A DNA stretch of 64,000 bases, taken from positions 1-64,000 of the forward strand of contig WIXG01000130.1 in the NCBI GenBank assembly GCA_009869945.1, in the 5' to 3' direction. Shown one piece after another: positions 32,538 through 43,957 of the stretch. The DNA comes from Mesaphorura yosii (lineage: Eukaryota > Arthropoda > Collembola > Poduromorpha > Tullbergiidae). A model generated the notes under the pieces. It was not told where the DNA came from. It was given only the letters and a program-made list of their open reading frames with translations, and made no database searches. Positions within the stretch are counted from its first letter, which is position 1, and every line of letters begins with the position of its first letter. The position numbers and the translations under genes are program-made.

Positions 32538-35087
32538 ATGTCACTTTTTGGATCTCTTATGCGAGACATGGAAAACGACCCAATTTTTGGGTAAGTGCTT
32601 GGCTGTTTGTTTGGCTAAAGTTTAAGTTAGTTCTAGCCTCAGGACCCACGTTTGGTGTTATTTGTCAGATCAGTGAGTACTTAATTTGCGTCGGAGCTGA
32701 GTTTTTGAGCCTATACCATGCCGTGGTGTTCGATTAATTTATTCTTATGGGTTCCAAGAGGGGAGTATTAATCCTGAATTAAGTAGGGCAGCAGGTGCTA
32801 CGACCGGATGTCGGAAATTGTTTGGTTCGATTGACAGAAAAGCAGTCAAATGGTATCTGGATATGAATCCAGGCAGATTCTGATTTATGATTCAGTTAAA
32901 TTAAACCTTTCCTGGATCCATAAGGGAGCATTTCACGAGTTTCATTAAAGGAAGAAATAATCTAGGTCAGGAGGTCCATTCATCGGCTGCCACGCATCAA
33001 ATAGTGGCAGTAGTAAATACGAATTTTACCAATAGCAGACAGAAATACACTGAGGCTGCAGGTTGAACTAGTCTACTATAGATTAATCAGACCCAGACAT
33101 GTTTACTTCGCTGTTGTGAACAATTTAGGTAATTGGGTTTTGATTTTGCTTGATTGCTTGTATTGGCGTATTAGCATATTATGCGTGTTGAAAGTACTAT
33201 TGTTGTTGTAATACCAGTTCTCACCTTGACATCCCACACGCCTAGGCACAGAGTTTCCATATATGTCATGCGTGCTTCGAGATATTCCTTTTGCACAAGC
33301 TCAAACTGCAGGCTACAAGGGATCCACAGACGGGCAATATGAAACTGATGATTAATGATTATGTAATCGCGGAATTGCAAACTGTGCTAAAATATATAAA
33401 GTGATTAAGGCTTAATACCTAATTTGATAGAATCTACGGCTCATCTTTCAGAGTGTTGAACTTATTTGGGAGTTCCTTGAGCCCACAAAAAGTCCAGGAA
33501 GTCCTTGAATAGTTGCAGTTGTAAATTTTCATTCCTTCATATTAAACAATTATGCTTGCAGTTTATTCCTCACCTTAGCGTGCAAGATTCTGGACCATTC
33601 ATTGTTAAAACTCTTGCTACACCAAAGGAACATGTAGATCCACGGCTCACTGACTCAGACATTTGTAAACAAAGTAGTTACAACTCAACCTCAAGGACTG
33701 CGAATTAAGAAATTCACACCATCACATCTCATCATTCACGATTACGATTCGTGTATATTTAGATGAAGGTCGATATCGATGATCGCTATATCCAATTTCC
33801 AAATTTGAGAAGCTAAAATTCTAGAGTATAAACTACCAAAGCTGTACTGTCTCATCGTGGCAGTGCTAATGATCATGACAGCATTCGTGAGCTTACTGAT
33901 GGGTTTCAAAACTTTGGTTTTTCCGATCATATTTTCAGGCACCATCATCGTCAAATGAATCGTATGGTCAGCTCAATGTTTGGAGGTGGAATGTTTGGCG
34001 ACTCTTTCGGAAACAGTTTGATGGGACCTTCACATGCACCCATGGACTCCCTCATGCCTTTTGGCAATGGATTTGGTGGAATGAACCCGTTTGGAGGATT
34101 CGGAGGAGGAATGTTTAATGTTAGTAAAGTGATATTATCCAATAATTCGTACTCAGCAATGACGTGAATCTATTAGTTCCGCTTTACTTTTCTCCTCTTT
34201 TGTAGCAGGCCATGATGTCAGATCCGAATAGTCACTGCTTTTCGTCGTCAACAGTAATGTCTGTCTCGTCGGGCCCCGACGGACGACCACAAGTTTACCA
34301 GGTAGGATGACTCCGAGTTTGCATGCATGCTTGTGCTTGCATTCTTACATTGAACTTCAAATGATTACCATTACACCATGGCGTGGCGATTGATTGCTTG
34401 TAGGCTTCTTCATCTACGCGTCAAGCTCCAGGCGGCGTAAAGGAAACTCGTAAGACGGTTCAGGACAGCAGAACTGGAACTAAGAAGATGGAGGTTGGTC
34501 GTCACTTGGGAGATCGTGGGCATGTTCGCGAGCGAGAAGAAAATATGTTTACGGGCCAGCGTGAAGAAAATGAGGATTTTATTAATTTGGGCGAAGGTAC
34601 GGTCAAGATGCAGAGAAACTCGATTACTTGTTGAGGAACGAAGATTGTCGATTGCTAAGTTATTGCGTATTTTTCCTTAGACGAAGCCCATATGTTTGAG
34701 CACGAATGGCGTGAACGCACAGGTCCTTACGGTCAGTCTCGTACTTACATTTCTCACGCTTCACCGACTTTGGCAATTGGAGGGCCAGGGCTAGGAGTTC
34801 ATTTTGCCGAAGAACCGCACCCAGCGTACAATCATCACCACAGAGGCAGGCACGCAACAAGATCAAATCACCAGGCGTCCACTTCATCAGGTTCAGGACA
34901 TTCAGGAGTCACAATTGAAGAGTTGCCAGCCAGCGACGAAGAAGTCGAGACGGAGCCACAGGCTGAGCAGAAGCCGAGCACGTCACGCCTTTCTTTTCCA
35001 TCAATTCCAAGAGTTTCAAGACGTTCACCGCAATCGAAGGAGCGTGCCAAAAAAGCGTCCTCCTCAAAACGCTCGAAAAAGTATTAA
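32538..35087 (+). CDS. MLF: Myeloid leukemia factor
   Basis: Five exons: 32538-32590, 33939-34119, 34206-34301, 34404-34596, 34681-35087; 309 residues. The start MSLFGSLMRDMENDPIFG, the Met/Gly/Phe-rich stretch (SSMFGGGMFGDSF, GFGGMNPFGG) and the core ETRKTVQDSRTGTKKMEVGR, HLGDRGHVRERE, HMFEHEWRER identify the MLF family. The C-terminus is His-, Ser- and Lys-rich and disordered (KERAKKASSSKRSKKY). MLF proteins shuttle between nucleus and cytoplasm, associate with chaperones, and influence haemocyte differentiation and proteotoxic stress in flies. The first intron is 1.35 kb, long for this genome. Exon 3 has a tandem TAG-CAG acceptor, so one Gln may be included or skipped. Confidence 0.94.
32591..33938 (+). 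other. Large first intron of MLF
   Basis: 1,348-nt intron, the longest within a called gene here. It holds no recognisable exon or mobile element. Its size suggests it may host regulatory sequence. Confidence 0.5.
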
Positions 35088-36066
35088 TCTTAAGCGCGAA
35101 TGAAAATTGGCTTCGACTTTGGATTCTCCTTTATTACAAAACTACATTACGTCTAGTTTGATTATGATTGTAAATTGAATGAATATCTCTAATAATATAG
35201 CAATTTGCTTGCTTTGATGTAAAAGCTCGAAGCGTAGAGGCTAACGCACTTGGAACTTCAAGATTTCTGTTTCATTCCTCGTTAATTAAGCTGGAACTAT
35301 TAAACTTCTGTCTCAGGGCCCTGAATTTTGTATTGTGTTCCTTGCCAGGTTAACTGTAATCTGTAAACGGGTACTTGATGGCAAAAATTTCTACTGCGCA
35401 TTAGAAAGACATTAGATCAATCACTGCTGATACTGATTGACGTTGTAGTTAGTTGTACCGTGTTTTGATAACTTCCAGAATCCGATTCGACGCTTCTGTA
35501 TTAAGTTCACTTGCAATTGTCCGAACTTTAGCTTAGATTTGTTGGAGCGGAGCGGATTTTGCCATCATTGGCATTTGGTGGCAAGAAGGGTATGATATGA
35601 TCACTTGATTTACTAGTGCAATTTGTACGTAACATATTTTAGTTTGTTCAATTCTGATTACTTGTTCATCAATTTACTTGATACTAAATGACTGGCTTTG
35701 ATTACTTTCGCTTATTACTTGGCGAATTTTTCGCAGTGAGAGAAGTCCGAGCACAAGAGGCGCATCTCTTCCTTTGTTCGTGTAATTGCGTAGTACTAAC
35801 TACTAACTGAATAAAGCTGATTTATTCATGTGATGTACAAAAATACCTGCAGACACTGATCAATCGCTTTCGTAATCTTACGCTCTTACGTGCCATTTGC
35901 GTGGAGATACAGCTGAAAATTACTTCAGTCGACCGAAGTCAATGACCATCTTAGCAGACCTGCAGTAATCGCGAACTGCGATGCGAGATCATTCCAATCT
36001 TGAGCAAGTTGGTTGATAAATCGAGTTTCGACAAGACTTGACCAATGCAAATGTAAGAATTTCCAC
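35088..36066. other. Intergenic region, no gene seen
   Basis: About 1 kb after MLF with no supported exon or RNA gene. It contains the MLF 3' UTR and presumably the promoter of the next gene. Confidence 0.45.
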
Positions 36067-37860
36067 ATGCCTGCTCCAAGAAAGGAGAAAAATGCGCCCA
36101 AACTCTTTCCGTCTCGCTATTCAGCGTACGCAACCAGCTCTGCCCCAGATGTTTACAAGTTCGAGGTCCATCCCTCGAAACTTTTAGGTGATGCAAATGG
36201 AAACAAGTCTACTCAACCGACAAAATTAGTACCACCACCAATGAAGCCACTTCGCTCTGTACTTGTAAATCGGGATCACAGCGCAGACGCCAAAAATAAA
36301 ATCTGCCAGCCCAAAATTAAGAAGATGGTCCGATTCGCTCCTGACACCATGGACTACTGCAGAGTGGAGAAAGCATACAACGTAAGCTAATGTAAATTAC
36401 TCAAAAGCAAAGCTCTTTAATTAAATTAATTGGCTTGTTTTGTCAAGCACAGTACCACAACTTGCCAAGGCTTCATTCACCGATGGGAGTAGAATTTCAG
36501 CTAACAGAATGAAACAGTTCCGGAACAGCTTTGCGACTCTCAAACCTTTGGACATTCTTAGAACCGCCTTAGCCTCAAATCTGCCATCGCTGCCTCGACC
36601 TCGACTCACAACCGCTTCGATCCAAGACTTTGGAAAACAAGATCAAGGCCTTAAGGGCAAGAAGGAGGTAAATGCGACTGTGAATCCAAAAGAAGTCAAC
36701 CGAGCAGTAAACTCCATGAAGACTGCCAAATCTGCTGCCCGCACTCCACGGCCCCGCATACCGTTTGAAAATCACTACGTATCATTCACACTTGCTCGTA
36801 AAACGTACGATTATTTGAGCAAATGAATTGAACCTTCAGCAATTCGGGCCAGACAACTCTTCCAGATCGGCCAAGACTTGCAGCAAGCTCACGCAGTGTA
36901 TAATTCGCTCACGTCGGTTGAGTCGAGAGATCGATTTCTGCTGAATCAAATTATTCTGCGATATATCACAGCGCTAGATTTGGCGTTTGACGGAAAATTA
37001 CATCGGATTCGCACTGGAAATCACTCACGCGATGGCCGATACCACGCCTCACATTCTGTACTTGTCAAATGTCGATGTACCGAGACAGAATGTCGATGGG
37101 ATCTTGAAACTGAAACAGACAACGCGACGGATACCAGCAAGATCAAGACGGTCGAAGAAGATTACTTAAAGACAGTTGCTCCCATCCTCCCTTGCCTTAG
37201 CAGAATTTCCGAAAATCGTCCGAGACAGGATAATCGATTCAAGAATTGTGAAACTCTGCTGGCGAAGCTTCAGTTAGAATTGATTTCGCTCATCATTTGT
37301 CCAATTGGATCCGGTATGTTCCGTGACATGCTGGAGACGGTGCCCGCAACAGCGATAGCGTGCTACGATGCGTTGCTGGCTCGATCAACTGGAAATGAAA
37401 GCAAACTCGTGGAAAATTCCAGCGTCAATCATGGGCACCAAGAGAAAGCTCGAACGAACCAAGGGAAAGATTTGGGCAATGACAGTGGTTATGAAGCAGT
37501 GGTTCAGATGGAGTCGGTGTCTCGGCGAGCTCGACGAAAGAAAGATTAAGCACTTTTGACGTCCACGATGAGAGCACAATCCGTTGGGTCAATAATTCTA
37601 CGCTGTACCGGGATCATATGGGGATTTTACGAAGTCTTGGTCTCGCCGATAAAATCGGGGCATTGAGCAATGTGGCAGTCACGTCGAAGTCGAGGAATGA
37701 GGAAGTTCTGCCCTTCAAGCCATTGACCAGTGCCACAAGAACGCCGAAGGAAGTGAGGGGCAAGGACAAAGAGAATTCGACTGGACTTTTGTCACCCGAT
37801 TTCACCCTAAGGTCTGAACCACAATTACGATCGCCTGAACCCAGAGTATCAGCCCATTAA
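36067..37860 (+). CDS. Unrecognised basic protein with KEN box
   Basis: Best model: exons 36067-36381, 36470-36797, 36840-37313, 37508-37860, 489 residues from MPAPRKEKNAPKLFPSR. The second intron is only 42 nt and removes an in-frame TGA; the third has a strong GTATGT donor and TTCAG acceptor. Without the last splice the frame ends at 37549 (450 residues, tail SRRARRKKD). The protein is basic and Pro/Ser/Thr-rich at both ends, with PKIKKMVRFAPDTMDY near residue 90, a helical middle (RARQLFQIGQDLQQAH, RFLLNQIILRYITALDL) and a C-terminal stretch with TSATRTPKEVRGKDKENS, containing a KEN-type degron. A mitotic or microtubule-linked protein is conceivable but unproven. Exon borders are the least certain of the larger genes. 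Confidence 0.55.
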
Positions 37861-40800
37861 CGCGTATTCTCCGATGAATACGTTGTACGGCTTGAATCTC
37901 TATTAAAATAATATAAATTGGCTGTGTAAAATTCATTCGTGCCCTCAGAGTGCAGTCTCTCAGTTCTTCTAGTACTGATTCTGATTCCTGTCGTGAGTGC
38001 GTTTTGTTGTGCGTTATGGAGTTGTGAACCTTCATTCAAGACTTCCGCGATGTCGGACGGACGGAAAATAAAAATATTGAGCAAGGCGGTCTCACATTAA
38101 AGCGTAAAGAAGCAATCTGGAGATGAGGGAATGAAATCATTAGACAGCCCTTTCACTCATCCACTCACCGTCCATGATTTGAAATTGAAATTAAGAAAGC
38201 CATTAAGGAAAGCAGAAGAGAAGAGGATGGACGCTCGCTTTTTTATACGCGTACGATTAGAGATGTGACTGGAAGATAGAATTAAGGAGATGCATCAAGC
38301 AAGATGGTTCCGCGTCACTCCAGCTTCTAGTCGCTTCGGTTCTGGACAAAAAACTACGCCGCGTTAATAGCTTTTCAACGCGTAGCGCAGTCCTGCATGA
38401 TTGTTTCACATGAATAGTCATTCAACAATGGAACTGATATTTAAGATTTTCTTTCTCCAGTCCGCGTCTATGTGCAATGTCCGTACTTACAAAAAATTAA
38501 TCGAAATATCAGTGCATTGTCGGTATTGTTTCCACGCTTGGCTCTTCCTTTTCCATCAGCACTCCTCCAAAGGCATCAACGGCAGGGCACACACGAATAA
38601 AAACCACGTCTTTTCGTATTTCGTGGGAATACAATGAAATTCATCTGCGTGGTTCAGAATCTCGATTAATTACACATCAATCACGGCAGGCAGATCGACG
38701 ATAGACCAAGTCGTGTCTCTGGTCTCTTTGATGGCAAAAGAAACGGCAGCAATTCGTTCCTGCTTTAATTCCATTGCGTTTACATCACGTTGATGATGAT
38801 GACCATTTTTTGCGACTATTCTACCACGCAGGGTCTTCTTCGTTCGATTTGATAGTAAAATATTTAATTTAGTTTTTTATCGAAATACAAAACATAAACA
38901 TTTACAATTTGAAATTCCAATGTGTGCATTGCTAGAATGCGAAAGACACGGCTCAGACTCACGACATGACGACGACGAAATGAGATTCAAATTGCCTTCT
39001 TTTCAGAGTCGGTCTAGCCTGAAATTTCGAGGAACCATGAAATTGGGGATTGAAACAAAGAACAAGGTGGGGATGGCAAAGATGATAATGGAGAGCTGCG
39101 AGTCTCTCAGGCTGCCAAACACGAGTGAAATACAGACGTCCCTGTTACAAAAAGTGCTAAAAAAACGGCCGATGTAGCTGGAAAATTACTGGAAACAAAA
39201 TGTCACAATGTGACAATGAACTCGGAACAATTGCCTCGGAACAATTTGTTTAAAGACATCCTAACACCAAAACCTTAGTTTTTAGTGATTTCAGTCTCGT
39301 GTTTGGTATCTTCGAATGCAATAATTCACACCAGCAGCAACAATGAACCAGCATTTTCTCACTTCTGCTCTTCCGACCGAAGTCCAATGGTTTTGCAATT
39401 GCATCGGCGTGGGTAATCGGAATCGGATCTTCTTGTGAGGTGCTCGAAAAAATTTCACATGTGAATTCGCAAGGCAAGAAGCAGAACAAAATCTTTAATT
39501 GTTGGTTCCCCATTGTTGCAGTATTTCACACATGAGCATTGGGTACGGTTCATCGCCGCGACTGTGACTTGGTCGGCCACAACCACGAGTTTAGTAACCT
39601 TCCGCTATCCATGGCGTAATTATGGCCTCCATTTTGTCTAGTCATTATTCCGCATTTTGTATGATTGATTCTTACAACAGCGCCTGCGCTAACGCAACTG
39701 CTAGACAATGGAACGATTTCGGCTTCTGTGTGGTCTTGATTCAATTCATTTCTCGTAGGGTTTGATGTAATTTTCTCAGGCGGACGGGGCAACTTCGAGC
39801 GAGACTCACTCCGAAATGGGAATGGGATGGCTGACGCTCGCTTACAATTTCAGGCTCAAGCGAGCGGTCTCATCACATGTGAAATTGCTGGTGCTCATTT
39901 ATGCAATTCATTAAGATTCTTACGCTCTGTGTTCTCCTTCGTAAGATTCAACTAGTTGCTTATTTCAAAGCCTTGAACATGACAAAATTCGATGCGGCGT
40001 CCTGAACCACGCTCATGGATTTCAACTCTTGACGAATGCAATGACACGAATTGCACACAGCAATTGTTGTAATAAAAATGCCCCCCTCAAGAGCGTGTAA
40101 TTTGTGCCTGTGTTCGCTTCAATCGTGCGGTTGTCTTCACAGGTCTGGCCCGAAAAGGCAAGCAGGCAATTTCATTCATGCACCTGTGCAATGCAGTCGA
40201 CCAGGAAGGCAGGCATGCGTGGCAAAGGCAAGCAATAAAGTTGTCACCGCAGTCATGAAGTTTGGTTTCAGTGCACGAAGATGAAGGAGTTCTTAGCGTC
40301 TTTTATCTTTACCGAATAAAGTTGCCGTAAATCCATTATCAGATAATGACAATAATTAGGCTCGCGATGGCAAGAGTAATGACAAAGCACGTATTACGAA
40401 TAATGGAACCATTACGCTTCTGGCTGTCTCCTCCAAATTGGAGTCGGAGTCAAAAGATCACACTTCTAGCTAGAAGATTACATGATTGCCCTTTGCAGGA
40501 CGACCATGTTCGTCTGAATTCTGAATCCGTGTTCGAGTCCGTGTTTGTCCCCTGGGTCTTGCTCTCAATTCTCATCAGATTGCAATTGCATTTTTGGCCG
40601 TAGACGAATCGTGGTTCATTGCATCGTCGAAATGTAATTATTTATTCATTGTTGCTGTTTTTTTCTGACTGCCGCTGCTGCTGTTTTTGCTTCTGCTGCC
40701 GCCAATGCATGATGTCCGGGCCGTATCATCCTCCTGAGCGTAATAATAAGTTGCTAAATAATTATTATTCTTATTCTGAGTCAATGTTATTTCAATTTGT

Positions 40801-43360
40801 TATGGTTTTGTCGTGACATGGCTCCACTTGTTCGCCGCTTTGCCATTGTATATTTTTCCCATACAATTATTTGGCTTCTTGGTCATTGGCCCTATTTTCC
40901 TAAGAAAGCATCTGAGAATGGATCTCAGCGGATGAAGATCCTCTTCTCACTCCTTTTGTAGAATAAAAGTAATTACGGCTCTGCAGAGAAGGAGAATTGA
41001 GAATAAGAACGTAATTATTTATTAATCTTGTCAATAATTGCTTACCAAGTACGAAGAATACGCAGGTAGCAGGACTTTTCTAGTTCATCAACAACTGCTG
41101 CCAATTTGCCAACAACGCCGACTCCGTGCCAGAAGCCGAATTAGAAATCGCAATTTACTTTGTATTGCGGCGCGTGGAGGTGCAAACGCCAAATTAACCA
41201 CAAAATATCGTGAAATCATGAAAATTCATTAAAATTGCGGCTTAATGATCGATACACGATTGAGTTCACAAAGGCCAACGCGTGATTTACTGGTTAACTT
41301 GTTATTATTTTGATTAGTGCCCAATTATCGAGATGAGAATGAGCGTCATGTCAAGAATTATGAATCTTGACTTCTTGACACGTACCCAATTGGCGTATTT
41401 TCGTGTATTCGAAGAGATGCCGTTTAAAATCTGATTCTTTCTGTCAGAAATGGAAGTGGAAATGGTAGTTAGGCTCGGCGGTGCTTGTTAAATAAAATAT
41501 ATCATTTGACAAAATAGGATGAAAGTTTAATCTTTTTTGAACTTTTCCGACCGCATGCCCGAAAATAAATCAAAAAATCAATTTCTCCACCAGCTTGGAC
41601 GAAATTGGACGAAAAGGTTAAGCAGGTGATGAAATTTTGTAGGGGCAGTGCTCAAGGAATGCCCGAAAATAATTCTTTGCATGACTTGTTTTTGATTGAA
41701 ATGAAAACCATATTTTTGAATTGAGAGTCTCGAGATAATTACCTCAAAACGCAGTGTTCTTCACTTTCGTAGCTGCAGCTTTAATGCTTTAAATTAGCAC
41801 CTTCAGTGTACCCTGCATGCATGCGTTCTTCTGCTCGTAATCGTAATTATTAGCCTGCAACCAAACCACAACTGAATAGATCAAGAGTCAAAGAATGGCC
41901 ACGCAATCGTAGCGTCCAAGCCAAGTGCCAATGTGAAATTATTGTTGTCTGCGGTGTTATTACCGAAATTATGTAAATTCGGTGCCTGCATTGCAGTGTG
42001 ATTGCGTGTCGACGCGTTAAATATTTCCCATTGGGCAGAAATTATCATTTCAGGTTCCATGTCATGGCAGTTGGTCAAATCATCGGAATGATAACAAGCC
42101 AAGCCAGACACGGACAGGCAGGCATTGTTCATTGTTACATTGTTGGTCTGGCCATGTTGGATATCCGATTCGATTGCTGTTGCTGCGTTCAACTTGCAAG
42201 ACGGAAGATGAACGCAGGATTTTACGAAATGGAGAATCACAGGCAGCCCAAAACAAACACCGAGCCAATGTTTGTTTTTCTCCTCGGAGCCAGGCAGCCA
42301 CTACACTCTCTCATTGGAGCATTGTTTACTCAGAGTTAAACCAATACATCAGAGATGATGACGGAGGGGTTGTGCAAACAACGAGGAGAAAAACCAACAA
42401 ACGAGCGTCTTTTTTGGGGTGTCTCTCCGCCTTTTCTACTAACTCCACAACTCCACTGCACTGAATGCGTACGGCAGTGCTTCTTCTCACACAGTGTAAT
42501 TCATAGTTTGTGTTAGTTTCTTACTCTATTGTGGGACTCCCACAAAACAAACAATCGTATCATCATCTCGACTGTTGAGTGCAAGTGCAACTAAGAACGC
42601 TTCTCCCTTTAGTACAGTTTCAAGTTCGAGGTTCTCCATTCTTATTCGACCGAATGTGCATTGAGCATTGATTAGACATGAATTTTGGAATACCTCATTT
42701 TGTTGAATATTTGGACAATCTGTTTTTTATAACAATGCTTCATTTCTTGATGAGAATCTGAAAACCAATCTCGTATCTCCGCCCCATTAATTAATATTGT
42801 CAGAAATGCTGAATTTTGTCGAGCAGTAGACTAGACCAGAGACATCTTGCATGGTGGTATGTTTATATGAACGTTAATTGTTAAGACGAATCATCTTGTC
42901 ATTCGGACTCGTCTGATTTGATTTGATTGGTCAGATTCGAATTTGTGTAATTGTTCTGGAGTTAATTAATGGCACGGCACGGAAGGAAACGAGAACGTGA
43001 AACCAAAAAGTAGACATGTATTGCATTATTCATTATTCGGCCTTACAACAAATCTTATCACTTCCACGGCCTTTATAATTGACTACAGACTACAGTATTG
43101 TATGGAATTTGTAATTGTTCTGGACTGAACTGGGCTCTTGAATGCTGGACTGCACAAAGATGTTTCAATACTAATTCTAGGTACCTCACTCCCTATCAGA
43201 GTGTACTACTGTTTTGCTTGTGAGTAACTCCAACTTGTTTGAGGGGTAGTATGTTTTGTGTTGAGAGTTCAAATTGTTAACAACGCAACGACTTGTATCT
43301 GGACACAATAATCTAATTAATTGCCTTTAAAATATACCACTTTTCTACGTTGACTTTTTT
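37861..43360. other. Gene-poor region, no gene recognised
   Basis: No exon with family resemblance on either strand. Frames of up to about 125 codons are scattered at random, switch strand, and lack splice-consistent neighbours. Composition is AT-rich with frequent AATTA words. Confidence 0.5.
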
Positions 43361-43957
43361 TTACACCGGTTGTAGCTTAAGTGTAGTTTCTTTGGCCAGG
43401 TAGTGAAGTCTGGACTTGAGGTATTGCTCAGAAATGTGTGTAATTAGCTTTTGCACAAGGTCAGTAAACAGTTCGTGGTCCTCGTTAACTGTTGTCCTCA
43501 GTTCTTCGAAGAATGTGGGCACATTGAAGTCACGCAATACATTCCTTATCAGCTCTGATTTCTTCAACCACAACAGGCCTTTTGGAATGTTTCGCCTCAC
43601 TTCGAATTCCATGATCTTGCAAATTTGAATTAAGTCTGGACTTGGGAAAAACAATCCTCCTTTCTACTTTTCACTTAACAGCAAGCTCTCTTTATCCAGC
43701 AGTAGGTTTTTGGCATCTGACGCACAAGTGATTTTTGCAGATATGGTACGGCCAACCCATCCAGCAATGTACACAACGATGTTTCTGATAAACGGGCTTA
43801 GGCACTGCAAATTTGCGCATAATTCCTCCTCCGAATTGTCTGAATTTTCGCCATTTTCTGAATTGGAGTGGCTTCGGTCACGGATGCCTGCCATATTTCC
43901 CAGAGTCTTTATATTGGAATCTCTTTGGGACTGTACAACAGGTGTGAAAGTCGGCAT
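43361..43957 (-). pseudogene. Broken transposase C-terminus (P-element/THAP9-like)
   Basis: Two open stretches in the same frame on the minus strand (43667-43957 and 43361-43663) are separated by a single TAG at 43664-43666. The first contains NIVVYIAGWVGRTISAKI followed by a Cys, resembling the Y-IAG-(Y/W)-V-x-R block of DDE transposases of the P/THAP9 and related groups. The second continues GGLFFPSPDLIQICKIMEF and ends LHYLAKETTLKLQPV, matching the GGL-x-x-PS and RLHHLAK-type ends of the same proteins. No N-terminal DNA-binding domain, catalytic core or terminal inverted repeats could be found, so this is a decayed, truncated copy. The exact superfamily is uncertain. Confidence 0.7.

Noticed and set aside
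36824-36826. In-frame TGA considered as selenocysteine or programmed readthrough
   Set aside because: A phase-matched 42-nt GT-AG intron removes it, and there is no selenoprotein family match. Splicing is simpler.
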